A stretch of 50,208 nucleotides of DNA from Cyanobacteriota bacterium (GTDB lineage Bacteria; Cyanobacteriota; Cyanobacteriia; PCC-6307; Cyanobiaceae), in contig JAPLIE010000152.1 in NCBI GenBank assembly GCA_026389265.1, positions 1 through 50,208 of the forward strand. The letters are read 5' to 3'. Positions 41,332 to 49,621 of the stretch are shown here, piece by piece (the first letter of the stretch is position 1; every line of letters begins with the position of its first letter). Made by a program: the position numbers and the translations under genes. The notes below the pieces were generated by a model. That model had not been told where the DNA came from, did no database searches, and saw only the letters and a list, made by a program, of their open reading frames with translations.

Positions 41332-42957
41332 TCACAGCCGCGGTAACTCCGCCACCGGCAGCGGCGCTTTCTGAGGATGGAGCGGCGCCCGCTGTCGGCC
41401 GGCCACCAGACGGTTGAGGGCATTCACGAAGGCTTGAGCCGCCGCCACCACGATGTCGGTGTCGGCCGCATGGCCGGAATAGAGCACCCCCTCGGCTCGC
41501 AACCGGATGGTGACCTCGCCCATGGCATCGATGCCCTCGGTGACGCTCTTCACCGAGAACTCCACCAGCTCATTGGGGACCCCGGCCAGGCGGTTCAGAG
41601 CCTGGCAAACCGCATCCACAGGCCCGGTACCAATGGCGGCCTCGCTGTGTTCACAGCCATCGCCCGTTTCCAGGCTGACCGTGGCGGTGGGGAGAAGACC
41701 GGTGCCGCAGCTCACCTGCACCCGCCGCAACAGGAAGCGCACTTCCCCCTGTTGCTGCACCTGCTCGCTCACGATCGCCTCGAGGTCTCGGTCGGAGATC
41801 TCTCGTTTGCGATCGGCCAGCTCCTTGAAGCGCACAAAGGCATCGTTGAGGTCTTCGCCCTCGAGGCTATAGCCGAGGTCTTCAAGACGGGCGCGAAAGG
41901 CGCTGCGGCCCGAGAGCTTGCCGAGGGAGATGCGGTTATCGGTGAGCCCAACGGTGCGGGCGTCGATGATTTCGTAGGTGAGCGGGTTCTTGAGCACGCC
42001 ATCCTGGTGGATGCCCGATTCATGGGCGAAGGCGTTGGCCCCCACGATCGCCTTGTTGGGCTGCACCGCCATTCCGGTGAGGTTGCTCACCAGCCGCGAG
42101 GTTTTGGTGATCTCCTCGGTGCGCACGCCGGTGAGCGGCTCCGTGCTCTCGGCCGGGCGACCGAGGAAGGGGTTGTAATAGCTGCGGCGGACATGCAGGG
42201 CCATCACCAGCTCCTCAAGGGAGGCGTTTCCGGCCCGCTCGCCGATGCCGTTGATGGTGCATTCGAGCTGGCGGGCGCCGTGTTTCACCGCCTCGAGGAA
42301 ATTGGCCACCGCCAGGCCGAGGTCGTTGTGGCCGTGCACGGAGATCACGGCCTGGTCGATGTTGGGCACCGAGCGGTTGATGCCGGCGATCAGGTCACCG
42401 AATTCGGCCGGTGTGGCATAGCCCACGGTGTCGGGGATGTTGATGGTGGTGGCGCCAGCGCTGATGGCGGCCTCGATCACCTGATGCATGTACTCCGGAT
42501 CGCTGCGACCGGCGTCCTCGCAAGAGAACTCGACGTCGTCGACCAGGGATCGGGCGTAGGCCACCATCTCGCGGGTAATCTCCAGCACCTCGGCACGGCT
42601 CTTGCGCAATTTGTGCTCCAGATGGATGTCGCTGGTGGCGATGAAGGTGTGGATGCGGCGGCGGGCCGCCGGAGCCACCGCCTCGGCGCAGGCCCTGATG
42701 TCGCCGGCGGCGGCGCGGGCCAGGCCGCAGATCACCGGGCCCTCGGGGGTGCCGACGGTGGCGGCGATCCGCTGGACGGCGTTGAAGTCACCGCTGCTGG
42801 CAAAAGGGAAACCGGCCTCGATGATGTCGACCCCAAGGCGGGCGAGCTGCTGGGCGATGGCGAGCTTCTCCTCCAGATTCAGGCTGGCGCCGGGCGACTG
42901 CTCGCCATCGCGGAGGGTGGTGTCGAAGATCAAAACCCGACCGGGATCGCGCGCCAT
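41332..42957 (-). CDS. leuA: 2-isopropylmalate synthase
   Basis: LeuA condenses acetyl-CoA with 2-oxoisovalerate in the first committed step of leucine synthesis. The N-terminal TIM barrel begins [20 protein letters not shown], includes [20 protein letters not shown] (metal-binding His) and [20 protein letters not shown]. After the subdomain with [20 protein letters not shown] comes the C-terminal LeuA dimer domain, which binds leucine as feedback inhibitor (starting near [18 protein letters not shown]). The length of 541 residues fits. ATG at 42957 is the start, without a visible Shine-Dalgarno. The upstream 200 bp holds no gene or recognisable leucine leader peptide. Confidence 0.97.
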   Translation of the reverse strand: MARDPGRVLIFDTTLRDGEQSPGASLNLEEKLAIAQQLARLGVDIIEAGFPFASSGDFNAVQRIAATVGTPEGPVICGLARAAAGDIRACAEAVAPAARRRIHTFIATSDIHLEHKLRKSRAEVLEITREMVAYARSLVDDVEFSCEDAGRSDPEYMHQVIEAAISAGATTINIPDTVGYATPAEFGDLIAGINRSVPNIDQAVISVHGHNDLGLAVANFLEAVKHGARQLECTINGIGERAGNASLEELVMALHVRRSYYNPFLGRPAESTEPLTGVRTEEITKTSRLVSNLTGMAVQPNKAIVGANAFAHESGIHQDGVLKNPLTYEIIDARTVGLTDNRISLGKLSGRSAFRARLEDLGYSLEGEDLNDAFVRFKELADRKREISDRDLEAIVSEQVQQQGEVRFLLRRVQVSCGTGLLPTATVSLETGDGCEHSEAAIGTGPVDAVCQALNRLAGVPNELVEFSVKSVTEGIDAMGEVTIRLRAEGVLYSGHAADTDIVVAAAQAFVNALNRLVAGRQRAPLHPQKAPLPVAELPRL

Positions 42958-43164
42958 GGGAAGGAAGGAAGAGCTAAGCGGAATGACTATGAGTTAGATC
43001 CATTCTAGGGCCAGTGCCAGGGGCTGGCCGCCGGTAGGGGGAGCTGACAAGGGTCCGGTCCTGATGCGAGCTGGCTGATGCTCAAGCTGGCGTGCCCTTC
43101 CGTGGGGCCACCGAGTCCGTGGGCCGCCGCGAAGACGGAAGGGCCCTGTTCGGAACGCGGCTCC
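42958..43164. other. Intergenic region upstream of leuA
   Basis: These 207 bp hold no convincing gene. They contain the 3' flank of the NYN-domain gene and the leuA promoter region, including an AT-richer patch near 42985-43005. No transcription attenuator or riboswitch is recognised. Confidence 0.5.
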
Positions 43165-43743
43165 CTAAGAGCGGCTGAACACCGGCTGCTGTTGGGCATC
43201 CGCCTTTTCCAGCTTCGGCCGCAGGCTGGCGAGATCCACGAACTGGTCGGCCGCGTTGCGCAGTTCCCGCGCCACCATGCCCTCGGTGCTCACCAGCACC
43301 GTGCGCAGGCCCCGGGCCCGCAGCACCTCCACCAGACGCTCCAGATCCCGGCTGCCGCTCAGCAACCACACTTCATCGGTGCGATCAGCCACGCTGAGCA
43401 GGTCGATGGCCACCTCCACATCAAGGTTGGCGCGGGTGAAGTGGCGCTGGGGTTCGCCTTCGCCGGCCCAGCCGCTGCCCCCACCGCCACTGCCGCTCGG
43501 AAGTTCCCGCAGGGGTTTGGTGCGCACGGTGTAGCCCAGGCCGGTAAGGGCATCGCGAAAGGGTCGCTGGTCGGTGGGATCCTTCAGGCCGGCGTACCAG
43601 AAGGCACTGGCCAGCTCCACCCCCTCGCCAGCTGACGCCAAAGCAAGCAGGCGGCGGGGATCGAAGAACCAGCCCACCTTCTGCTGGGCATAGAACATGC
43701 TGTGGCCGTCCACGGCCAGCACCCTCGCCAGAGCCCTTCCCAT
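43165..43743 (-). CDS. NYN domain protein, LabA/DUF88-like
   Basis: NYN domains are PIN-like nucleases; the cyanobacterial LabA/LalA members influence circadian output through RpaA. The 192-residue protein opens with the Asp-containing strand ARVLAVDGHSMFYAQQKVGW. It has PRRLLALASAGEGVELASAF and ANLDVEVAIDLLSVADRTDE with acidic residues, the stretch VWLLSGSRDLERLVEVLRAR corresponding to the SGDxDF-type motif, and GLRTVLVSTEGMVARELRNA. The canonical DxxN is DGHS here, so nuclease competence is uncertain. An inserted Gly-rich loop (SGSGGGGSGWAGEGE) sits mid-domain. It is divergent from the GH57 gene by 73 bp. Assignment to the LabA branch versus a general NYN protein is inference. Confidence 0.75.
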   Translation of the reverse strand: MGRALARVLAVDGHSMFYAQQKVGWFFDPRRLLALASAGEGVELASAFWYAGLKDPTDQRPFRDALTGLGYTVRTKPLRELPSGSGGGGSGWAGEGEPQRHFTRANLDVEVAIDLLSVADRTDEVWLLSGSRDLERLVEVLRARGLRTVLVSTEGMVARELRNAADQFVDLASLRPKLEKADAQQQPVFSRS

Positions 43744-43816
43744 CCCGAGCGCATTCCCTATTAGGGCCAGAGCCTAGGGGGCACGAGATCTAAACTCTCA
43801 ACACTGCGGATGAGCC

Positions 43817-45388
43817 ATGGCCTCCGGCGATCTGGCCCTGGTTCTTCACGCCCATCTTCCCTACGTCCGCTCCGGGGAGCCCGGCTCCCTTGAGGAAGAC
43901 TGGTACTTCCAGGCCCTGCAGGAGTGCTATCTGCCCCTGGTGCAGCTGTTGGAGGATGCCGCCGCCGACCCGACCGCGCAGCCCAGGCTCACCCTCGGCC
44001 TCTCCCCCACCCTGCTGGCGCTGCTGAGCGACGCCGAGCTGAACCGGCGTTTCCTGCCCTGGCTGGAGCAGCGCCGCGAGCTGCTGGCTGAAGCGGATCG
44101 CCGCTTTGCCGAGGCCGCCGCCGATCTCGAGGGCCAGCTTCAGGCCGCAGCCGACCAGTTCCGCGGCTGCGGTGGCAACCTGCTGCCCCGTTTCCGCGCC
44201 CTTCAGCAGGCCGGCGTGCTTGATCTGATCAGCTGCGCCGCCACCCACGGCTACCTGCCCCTGCTGCGCGACACACCGGAGGCGGTGCATGCCCAGCTGG
44301 TGACGGCCATACGGCAGCACCAGCGGCTGCTGGGGGAGCGTCCCCTCGGCATCTGGCTGCCGGAGTGCGCCTACTACGAGGGCCTCGACCGGTTGATGGC
44401 CCGCTGCGGCCTTCGCTACAGCCTGCTCGATGGCCATGGCCTGCTCCATGCCCTGCCTAGACCCCGCTACGGCGTGTACGCACCGATCTGCTCCCCTGGG
44501 GGGGTGGCCTTCTTCGGCCGTGACAACGAATCCACCCTGCCGGTGTGGAGCGCCAGCCAGGGCTATCCGGGCGATGGCGCGTACAGGGAGTTCCACCGCG
44601 ACCTGGGCTGGGATCTGCCCGAGGAGCGCCTGGAGGCGGCGGGAATCCGCAGCCTCAGGCCCCTGGGCCTGAAGCTGCACCGCGTCACCGGCCAGGCCTG
44701 CTCCCTCGATCAGAAACAGCCCTACGCCCCCCGGCGCGCGGCCGAACGGGTGGTCGAGCACGCCGCTGCCTACCTTCAGGGCCGTGCCGCCTTGCTCGAC
44801 AACCTGGCCGCTACGATCGATCGCCCCCCCCTCCTGGTTGCTCCCTTCGATGCGGAACTGTTCGGGCACTGGTGGTTCGAAGGTCCCCGCTTTCTGGCGG
44901 AACTCTTCCGGCAGGGACCGGCCGCGGGGGTGCGCTTCACCCACCTTCGGGAGGTGCTGAGCCGCGGCGAGGCCCTGCAAGTCTGCCGACCCTCTCCCTC
45001 CAGCTGGGGACAGGGGGGCTATCACAACTACTGGCTCAACGACACCAACGCCTGGGTGGTTGCCGAATGGCAGCGGGCTTCGCGGGCGATGGTGGGGCGT
45101 GTGAACCGGGGCGTGGGCAGCGATGCCCAGCGGCGCTGGCTCACCCAGGCCGGCCGGGAGCTGCTTCTGGCCCAAAGCTCCGACTGGAGCTTCATCCTGA
45201 GGGCCGGCACCACCACCGAGCTGGCCCGAGAGCGGATCAACCGCCACCTAGATCGCTTCTGGCGCCTGCTCGACGCCGTGGAGCGCGGCACCGCCCTGCC
45301 GGAGGCCTGGCTGCGAGCGGTGGAATGGGAGGACGGTCTGTTCCCCGACCTGAACGCCGTCGACTGGGCAACCCTGCCGGCTCTCTGA
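43817..45388 (+). CDS. Glycoside hydrolase family 57 alpha-glucan enzyme (putative 1,4-alpha-glucan branching enzyme)
   Basis: GH57 enzymes remodel alpha-1,4-glucans such as glycogen. The five conserved GH57 regions are seen: LALVLHAHLPYVRSGEPGSL (His-Ala-His), AATHGYLPLL, GIWLPECAYYEGLDRLMARC with the nucleophile Glu, APFDAELFGHWWFEGPRFLA with the acid/base Asp, and the C-terminal helical SSWGQGGYHNYWLNDTNAWV. After the barrel a domain with SSDWSFILRAGTTTELARER fits the DUF1957 branching-enzyme subgroup. Length 523 residues, start ATG at 43817. In cyanobacteria this acts with GlgB and MalQ on glycogen; malQ is found at 2.1-3.7 kb in the same window but far away. Substrate outcome (branching versus amylase) is inferred. 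Confidence 0.9.
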   Translation: MASGDLALVLHAHLPYVRSGEPGSLEEDWYFQALQECYLPLVQLLEDAAADPTAQPRLTLGLSPTLLALLSDAELNRRFLPWLEQRRELLAEADRRFAEAAADLEGQLQAAADQFRGCGGNLLPRFRALQQAGVLDLISCAATHGYLPLLRDTPEAVHAQLVTAIRQHQRLLGERPLGIWLPECAYYEGLDRLMARCGLRYSLLDGHGLLHALPRPRYGVYAPICSPGGVAFFGRDNESTLPVWSASQGYPGDGAYREFHRDLGWDLPEERLEAAGIRSLRPLGLKLHRVTGQACSLDQKQPYAPRRAAERVVEHAAAYLQGRAALLDNLAATIDRPPLLVAPFDAELFGHWWFEGPRFLAELFRQGPAAGVRFTHLREVLSRGEALQVCRPSPSSWGQGGYHNYWLNDTNAWVVAEWQRASRAMVGRVNRGVGSDAQRRWLTQAGRELLLAQSSDWSFILRAGTTTELARERINRHLDRFWRLLDAVERGTALPEAWLRAVEWEDGLFPDLNAVDWATLPAL

Positions 45389-45589
45389 GTCTCGGCATTA
45401 TTCATTTTTATCCCAGCGATCGATCCGGCGCTTGGCCGCCGCTGCCTCTGCCGGATCGGAGCTTGTGGCCCCGATCCTTCAGCCTGGGGGTGCGCGGGAA
45501 GGGGAGATTCCCGGGCGTGGGAGCCGCCCCGCCGGCCCCACAGAGATCGTTAATGTGACCGACACGACTGAATGCCAGGCCCGCCGCCG

Positions 45590-46276
45590 ATGAGTCCATC
45601 CCTGGTCGCCCAGTCGTCGCTGTATGGTATCGGCATCGCCTTCAGCCCCCTGCACATCGGCGTAGTGACGCTGCTGCTGCTGGGCAAGGAACCCCTACGC
45701 CGCTCCTTCGCCTACGTGCTGGGCTGGAGCCTGGCGAACCTGCTGGCGGTGCTCCTGCTGCTGTTGCTGGGCGGCTCGATGGCCCTCACCCCAAACCACG
45801 GACATCGCGACCAGGTGCTGATCGACCTGATCGGCGCCGGGGGGCTTCTGGCCCTGGGCCTCTACCAGCTCACGCCTCAGGCGCTGATCGGCGAGGAAGG
45901 CATGGCCCTGCGCCTGATGAACAGGCTGCCGGAGATGGCCACCTGGCTGCTGGTGCTGGTGGGCGCCGCCGGTGCACTGCTCACCCCGGAAAATCTGGTC
46001 TTCTATCTCAAAGAGGCCGGCCTGCTGCTGATCAATCATCCCGGCCTGAAGGCCGATGTCGAGGTGAGTGGCCTCTTTGTGCTGGCGGCCAGTTCCCTGT
46101 TGCTGCTGCCGCCCCTGGCCTGGATCGTGACCTCGGGCTCGATCCGCGGGCCGATCGCCGCCCTGGAGGAATGGCTGCAGCACAAGGCCGAATGGCTGGT
46201 GGGGGTGCTAGCCCTGATCTTCGCCGCCTACCTCTTTTATGAGGGGCTGCATGGGCTTGGGATGCTGGCGGGGTGA
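45590..46276 (+). CDS. GAP-like (Sap) polytopic membrane protein, paralogue 2
   Basis: The 228-residue product has about six membrane helices. LVAQSSLYGIGIAFSPLHIG and LLLLGKEPLRRSFAYVLGWS match the first paralogue (28326-29033) in the AFSPLHI and PLRR signatures; the C-terminal helix is VGVLALIFAAYLFYEGLHGL, like YLGWQGIEGL there. The family is presumed to transport small molecules, with unknown substrate. ATG at 45590 starts just before the first helix; an in-frame ATG six codons upstream (45572) is also possible. The 200 bp before it hold no gene. The function of keeping two divergent paralogues 17 kb apart is unknown. Confidence 0.7.
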   Translation: MSPSLVAQSSLYGIGIAFSPLHIGVVTLLLLGKEPLRRSFAYVLGWSLANLLAVLLLLLLGGSMALTPNHGHRDQVLIDLIGAGGLLALGLYQLTPQALIGEEGMALRLMNRLPEMATWLLVLVGAAGALLTPENLVFYLKEAGLLLINHPGLKADVEVSGLFVLAASSLLLLPPLAWIVTSGSIRGPIAALEEWLQHKAEWLVGVLALIFAAYLFYEGLHGLGMLAG

Positions 46277-46448
46277 GTTGAAGCCCTCAGCTCCCGATCA
46301 GGCCAAGATTTCATCGTGGCGTGAATTACAGGAGGCGATCAACACACCAGGCCACCGCATCGGTCTTAAACCCTGATTGCCGGCGTCACCACCGGGCTGA
46401 TTCAGCAACCTTTGATGATCAGGATCCAGCCACGGAAACACCCCACCA

Positions 46449-47231
46449 TCAGAGGATCTGATCGAGAAAGCGCCGCGAGCGCTCCTGAGCTGGGTTGGTG
46501 AAGAACGCCTCCGGTTCGGCCACCTCCACGACCTCGCCCTCGGCCATCAGCACCACCCGGTGCGCCACCTGGCGGGCGAACTTCACCTCGTGGGTCACCA
46601 CCACCATGGTGATGTCGTCGGCGGCCAGGTTCTGCATCACCTCGAGCACCTCGCGCACCATCTCCGGATCGAGGGAGCTGGTGGGCTCATCGAACAGCAG
46701 GATGCGGGGCTCCATGCAGAGGGCCCGGGCGATCGCCACCCGCTGCTGCTGGCCGCCGGAGAGTTGACCGGGGTATTTGTCGGCCTGCTCGGCGATCCCC
46801 ACGCGCTGCAGAAGGGCGAGGGCCTGCTGGCGAACCTCCGCCTTGGAGCGCCTGCGCACCAGCACCGGTGCCAGGCAGAGGTTGTCGAGCACGGTGAGGT
46901 GCGGGAAGAGATTGAACTGCTGGAACACCATGCCCACCTCACGGCGGATGGCATCGATGTGGCGCAGGTCGTCGCTGAGGGTGATGCCATCCACCGTGAT
47001 GCTGCCCTTCTGGAAATCCTCCAGGGCGTTGAACGTGCGGATGAAGGTGCTCTTGCCCGAGCCCGAGGGCCCCATGATCACCACCACCTCGCCGCGGTTC
47101 ACGGTGAGATCGCAACCGCGTAGGGCGTGGTAGCCGTTGGGGTACCACTTCTCGACGCCACGGGCCTCGATCATCACGTCGCTGGGGGAAGCGGCGCTGC
47201 TGCTCAGGGTGGAGGGGCTGGGCTGACTCAT
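46449..47231 (-). CDS. aapP: Polar amino-acid ABC transporter ATP-binding protein (AapP type)
   Basis: The ATPase drives uptake of amino acids. Walker A is VVIMGPSGSGKSTFIRTFNA, the Q-loop VGMVFQQFNLFPHLTVLDN, the ABC signature YPGQLSGGQQQRVAIARALC and Walker B ILLFDEPTSSLDPEM, followed by the switch His in VVVTHEVKFARQVA. The length of 260 residues includes an N-terminal Ser-rich extension of about 20 residues; the domain begins at IEARGVEKWYPNGYHALRGC. Together with the two permeases and the binding protein upstream on the same strand it forms an AapJQMP-type uptake system. A 154-bp gap without recognised signals separates it from aapM. ATG at 47231 is the start. Confidence 0.95.
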   Translation of the reverse strand: MSQPSPSTLSSSAASPSDVMIEARGVEKWYPNGYHALRGCDLTVNRGEVVVIMGPSGSGKSTFIRTFNALEDFQKGSITVDGITLSDDLRHIDAIRREVGMVFQQFNLFPHLTVLDNLCLAPVLVRRRSKAEVRQQALALLQRVGIAEQADKYPGQLSGGQQQRVAIARALCMEPRILLFDEPTSSLDPEMVREVLEVMQNLAADDITMVVVTHEVKFARQVAHRVVLMAEGEVVEVAEPEAFFTNPAQERSRRFLDQIL

Positions 47232-47385
47232 GGGGGAGGCTGCGGTGGCGCGGCTGAGGAGCGGAGAGACGTTGGAGACGGATTAGAGGCGGACTAGCGG
47301 CTGGGGAGGTAGGGCAGCTGGCTTGAGGTCTCGGACACCGGTGCGGACAACGTCATGGGGAGAAACCGGGGGGAGAGGGAACGGA

Positions 47386-48597
47386 TCAGCCGGATCGGGC
47401 AATCGCCGCCGGATCAAGCCGCCGTTCCAGGGCCCGGCTGCCCAGGCCCAGGGCGGCGCAGCAGCACCAGAAGAGCACCGCCAGGGTGAAATACACCTCG
47501 GCGTTGCGGCCCAGGAAGGCCGGGTTGGCCATCACCGTGCGGGCGGTACCGAGCAGCTCCATCAAACCGATCAGGGACAGCAGGGTGGTGTCCTGCAGGA
47601 GGGAGATGAACTGGCCCACCATGCTCGGCAGCGCCACCCGCAGAGCCTGAGGCAGCACCACGCTGGTGAAGGCCTGCGGCATCGACATGCCCAGGGAGCG
47701 GGCCGCCTCCAGCTGGCCCCGCGGCACCGCCGCCAGACCAGAGCGCACGGCCTCGGCCAGGTAGGCCGCGGCGAACAGGGTGAGCACCCAGGCAGCCCGC
47801 CAGACCCGCTCGGGGGCCAGCCCCCCCGGCAACAGGAAGCCGAGCATGTTCTGGCCGAGGAACAGCAAAGTAATCAGCGGCGCGCCACGGATGAACTCGA
47901 TGTAGAGCACCGAGCCCCAGCGCAGTAGGGGCAGCTCACTGCGCCGCCCCAAGGCAAGCAGCACGCCGAGCGGGAAGCAGAGCAGGATCGCGAAGCTTGA
48001 TTGGAGCAGAGTAAGAAGCAGGCCGCCCCATTCCGAAGGCGAGACCGAGACAAGGCCAAGACCACCGCCGATCAGCACCATGCCGATCAGGTAGAGCAGC
48101 GGCAGGCCAAGCGGGAGCAAACGCTTAAACGGCGCGGGCAGCTGGGGGCCGAAGCGGCCCGCCAGCCAGCGCAGCAGCACCAAGACGGCCGTGATGGACA
48201 GCCAGCGCAGTTGAATCGAAAGGCTGAGGCCCAGCATCCAGGGCAGGAGCAGGCTGAGCACCACCAGCAAACCCACTGCGATCCGGTCATTGCGGGGCCA
48301 GAGGGTGCCGCCGCGGTCGGGGCGGGGGTGGGATCGCAGCATCCCCCAGGTGATGCCGGTGGCCGCCGCCAGCAGGGCGGTGAGCAGCCAGAGGCGCCAC
48401 TGCTGATCCATCGGATAGCGCCCCACGGCAAACAGGGTGCTGTTGGCCTGGATCACGGCCCAGCGCGCCTGGCTGAAGGCCCAGCGCAGGAAGGAGGCGC
48501 CGCCGGCGCCGATCACGGCCAGAAGCGCCACGGTGATCAGCCCGTCGGCGGGGGTGGCGAAGAGGTCGTGGCGGAGGCGCCGCAGCAAGGGATTCAT
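47386..48597 (-). CDS. aapM: Polar amino-acid ABC transporter permease (AapM type)
   Basis: The 403-residue permease has an extra N-terminal block of membrane segments before the HisM/GlnP core, as in AapM. The core includes GLLLTLLQSSFAILLCFPLG, the stretch LYIEFIRGAPLITLLFLGQN, the EAA-type loop VPRGQLEAARSLGMSMPQAF and VVLPQALRVALPSMVGQFIS, followed by LQDTTLLSLIGLMELLGTAR. The N-terminal half contains three additional helices and a basic loop (LRSHPRPDRGGTLWPRND). ATG at 48597 starts one base after the aapQ stop, so the two are in one operon. It forms a heterodimer with AapQ; the specific amino acids cannot be told from sequence. Confidence 0.93.
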   Translation of the reverse strand: MNPLLRRLRHDLFATPADGLITVALLAVIGAGGASFLRWAFSQARWAVIQANSTLFAVGRYPMDQQWRLWLLTALLAAATGITWGMLRSHPRPDRGGTLWPRNDRIAVGLLVVLSLLLPWMLGLSLSIQLRWLSITAVLVLLRWLAGRFGPQLPAPFKRLLPLGLPLLYLIGMVLIGGGLGLVSVSPSEWGGLLLTLLQSSFAILLCFPLGVLLALGRRSELPLLRWGSVLYIEFIRGAPLITLLFLGQNMLGFLLPGGLAPERVWRAAWVLTLFAAAYLAEAVRSGLAAVPRGQLEAARSLGMSMPQAFTSVVLPQALRVALPSMVGQFISLLQDTTLLSLIGLMELLGTARTVMANPAFLGRNAEVYFTLAVLFWCCCAALGLGSRALERRLDPAAIARSG

Positions 48598-48598
48598 C

Positions 48599-49621
48599 TC
48601 AGCGCTCCCGGATCTGAACGAGTCGGTTGAGGCCGTTCATCAGCAGCGAGATGAACAGGTCGAGAGCCAGGTAAGTGCCGAGCAGAACCAATACCACCTC
48701 CACGGCTCGGCCGGTTTGATTGAGGGTGGTTTCGGCCACCGAGTAGAGGTCGGAGAAGCCCACCGCCACCGCCAGCGAAGAATTCTTGGCCAGGGAGATG
48801 TACTGGGTGTTGAGGCCCGGCACGATCACCCGCAGGGCCTGGGGCAGCACCACCTGACGCAGGGTTTGAATCCAGCTCAGCCCCAGGGAGGAGGCCGCTT
48901 CCCACTGGCCCTTCGGCACGGCGGCGATGCCGCCGCGCACCACCTCGGCGATGAAAGCCGATGTATAGGCGATCAGGCCGGTGAGCAGAGCACCGAACTC
49001 GACGGACCAGCGCAGCGGCGCCTGCCAGACGCCATTGACCAGATGGGGGCCCATCCAGCGCAGACCCTCAACGAAGCCGGCGAGATAGAGGCCCGACTTG
49101 GCCAGGACCACCCCCGGCAGCTGGATGGCGGCGGTGCCATTGGGCAGGGAGAGAAACACCACGAAATACCAGAACACCAACTGCAGCAGCAGGGGGATGT
49201 TGCGCACCACCTCCACGTAGAGGCGGGTGAGGCCCCGCAGCAGAGCGTTGCCGCTGAACGAGGCCATGCCCAGCAGGGTGCCCAGAAGAGTGGACCCCAG
49301 CAGGCCCGCCACCACCACCCGCAGCGAGTTGACCAGCCCGGCCAACAAGCCCCGCCAGTAGGGATCACTGGCTTGGAAGGGAAGGATGGTTTCGGCGATG
49401 TCGAACCCGGCGGGCTGGTTCAGCCAGCCCCAGCTCAGTAGCAGGCCGGCGGCGGTGAGGTTGCGGATCAGGTTGCCCAGCAGGAAGGCCACCACCACCA
49501 GCACCGTGAGGCCCACGGCGCCCTGCACCAGCCAGGGGATCACGCGGCGGTTGCGCCACCAAGGCACCGGCGCCGCAGCCCCCAGAGCGGAACGCGGCAC
49601 CGAGGAAGGGGTCACGCCCAT
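48599..49621 (-). CDS. aapQ: Polar amino-acid ABC transporter permease (AapQ type)
   Basis: With ATG at 49621 the product has 340 residues; the A of the ATG is shared with the TGA stop of the binding-protein gene (TGATG), which fixes the start. An N-terminal helix (WLVQGAVGLTVLVVVAFLLG) and a periplasmic domain with AGLLLSWGWLNQPAGFDIAE precede the permease core: GLLAGLVNSLRVVVAGLLGS, the region RLYVEVVRNIPLLLQLVFWY, and the EAA loop VPKGQWEAASSLGLSWIQTL with VVLPQALRVIVPGLNTQYIS. AYTSAFIAEVVRGGIAAVPK is a HisM-like signature. Both permeases have the coupling loop that contacts AapP. Confidence 0.94.
   Translation of the reverse strand: MGVTPSSVPRSALGAAAPVPWWRNRRVIPWLVQGAVGLTVLVVVAFLLGNLIRNLTAAGLLLSWGWLNQPAGFDIAETILPFQASDPYWRGLLAGLVNSLRVVVAGLLGSTLLGTLLGMASFSGNALLRGLTRLYVEVVRNIPLLLQLVFWYFVVFLSLPNGTAAIQLPGVVLAKSGLYLAGFVEGLRWMGPHLVNGVWQAPLRWSVEFGALLTGLIAYTSAFIAEVVRGGIAAVPKGQWEAASSLGLSWIQTLRQVVLPQALRVIVPGLNTQYISLAKNSSLAVAVGFSDLYSVAETTLNQTGRAVEVVLVLLGTYLALDLFISLLMNGLNRLVQIRER

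Noticed and set aside
41377-43008. 543-codon plus-strand ORF over leuA
   Set aside because: Mirror frame of leuA in GC-rich DNA; its His/Gly/Ala-rich translation has no recognisable domain.
43790-45247. 485-codon minus-strand ORF over the GH57 gene
   Set aside because: Antisense shadow; the plus strand has all five GH57 regions.
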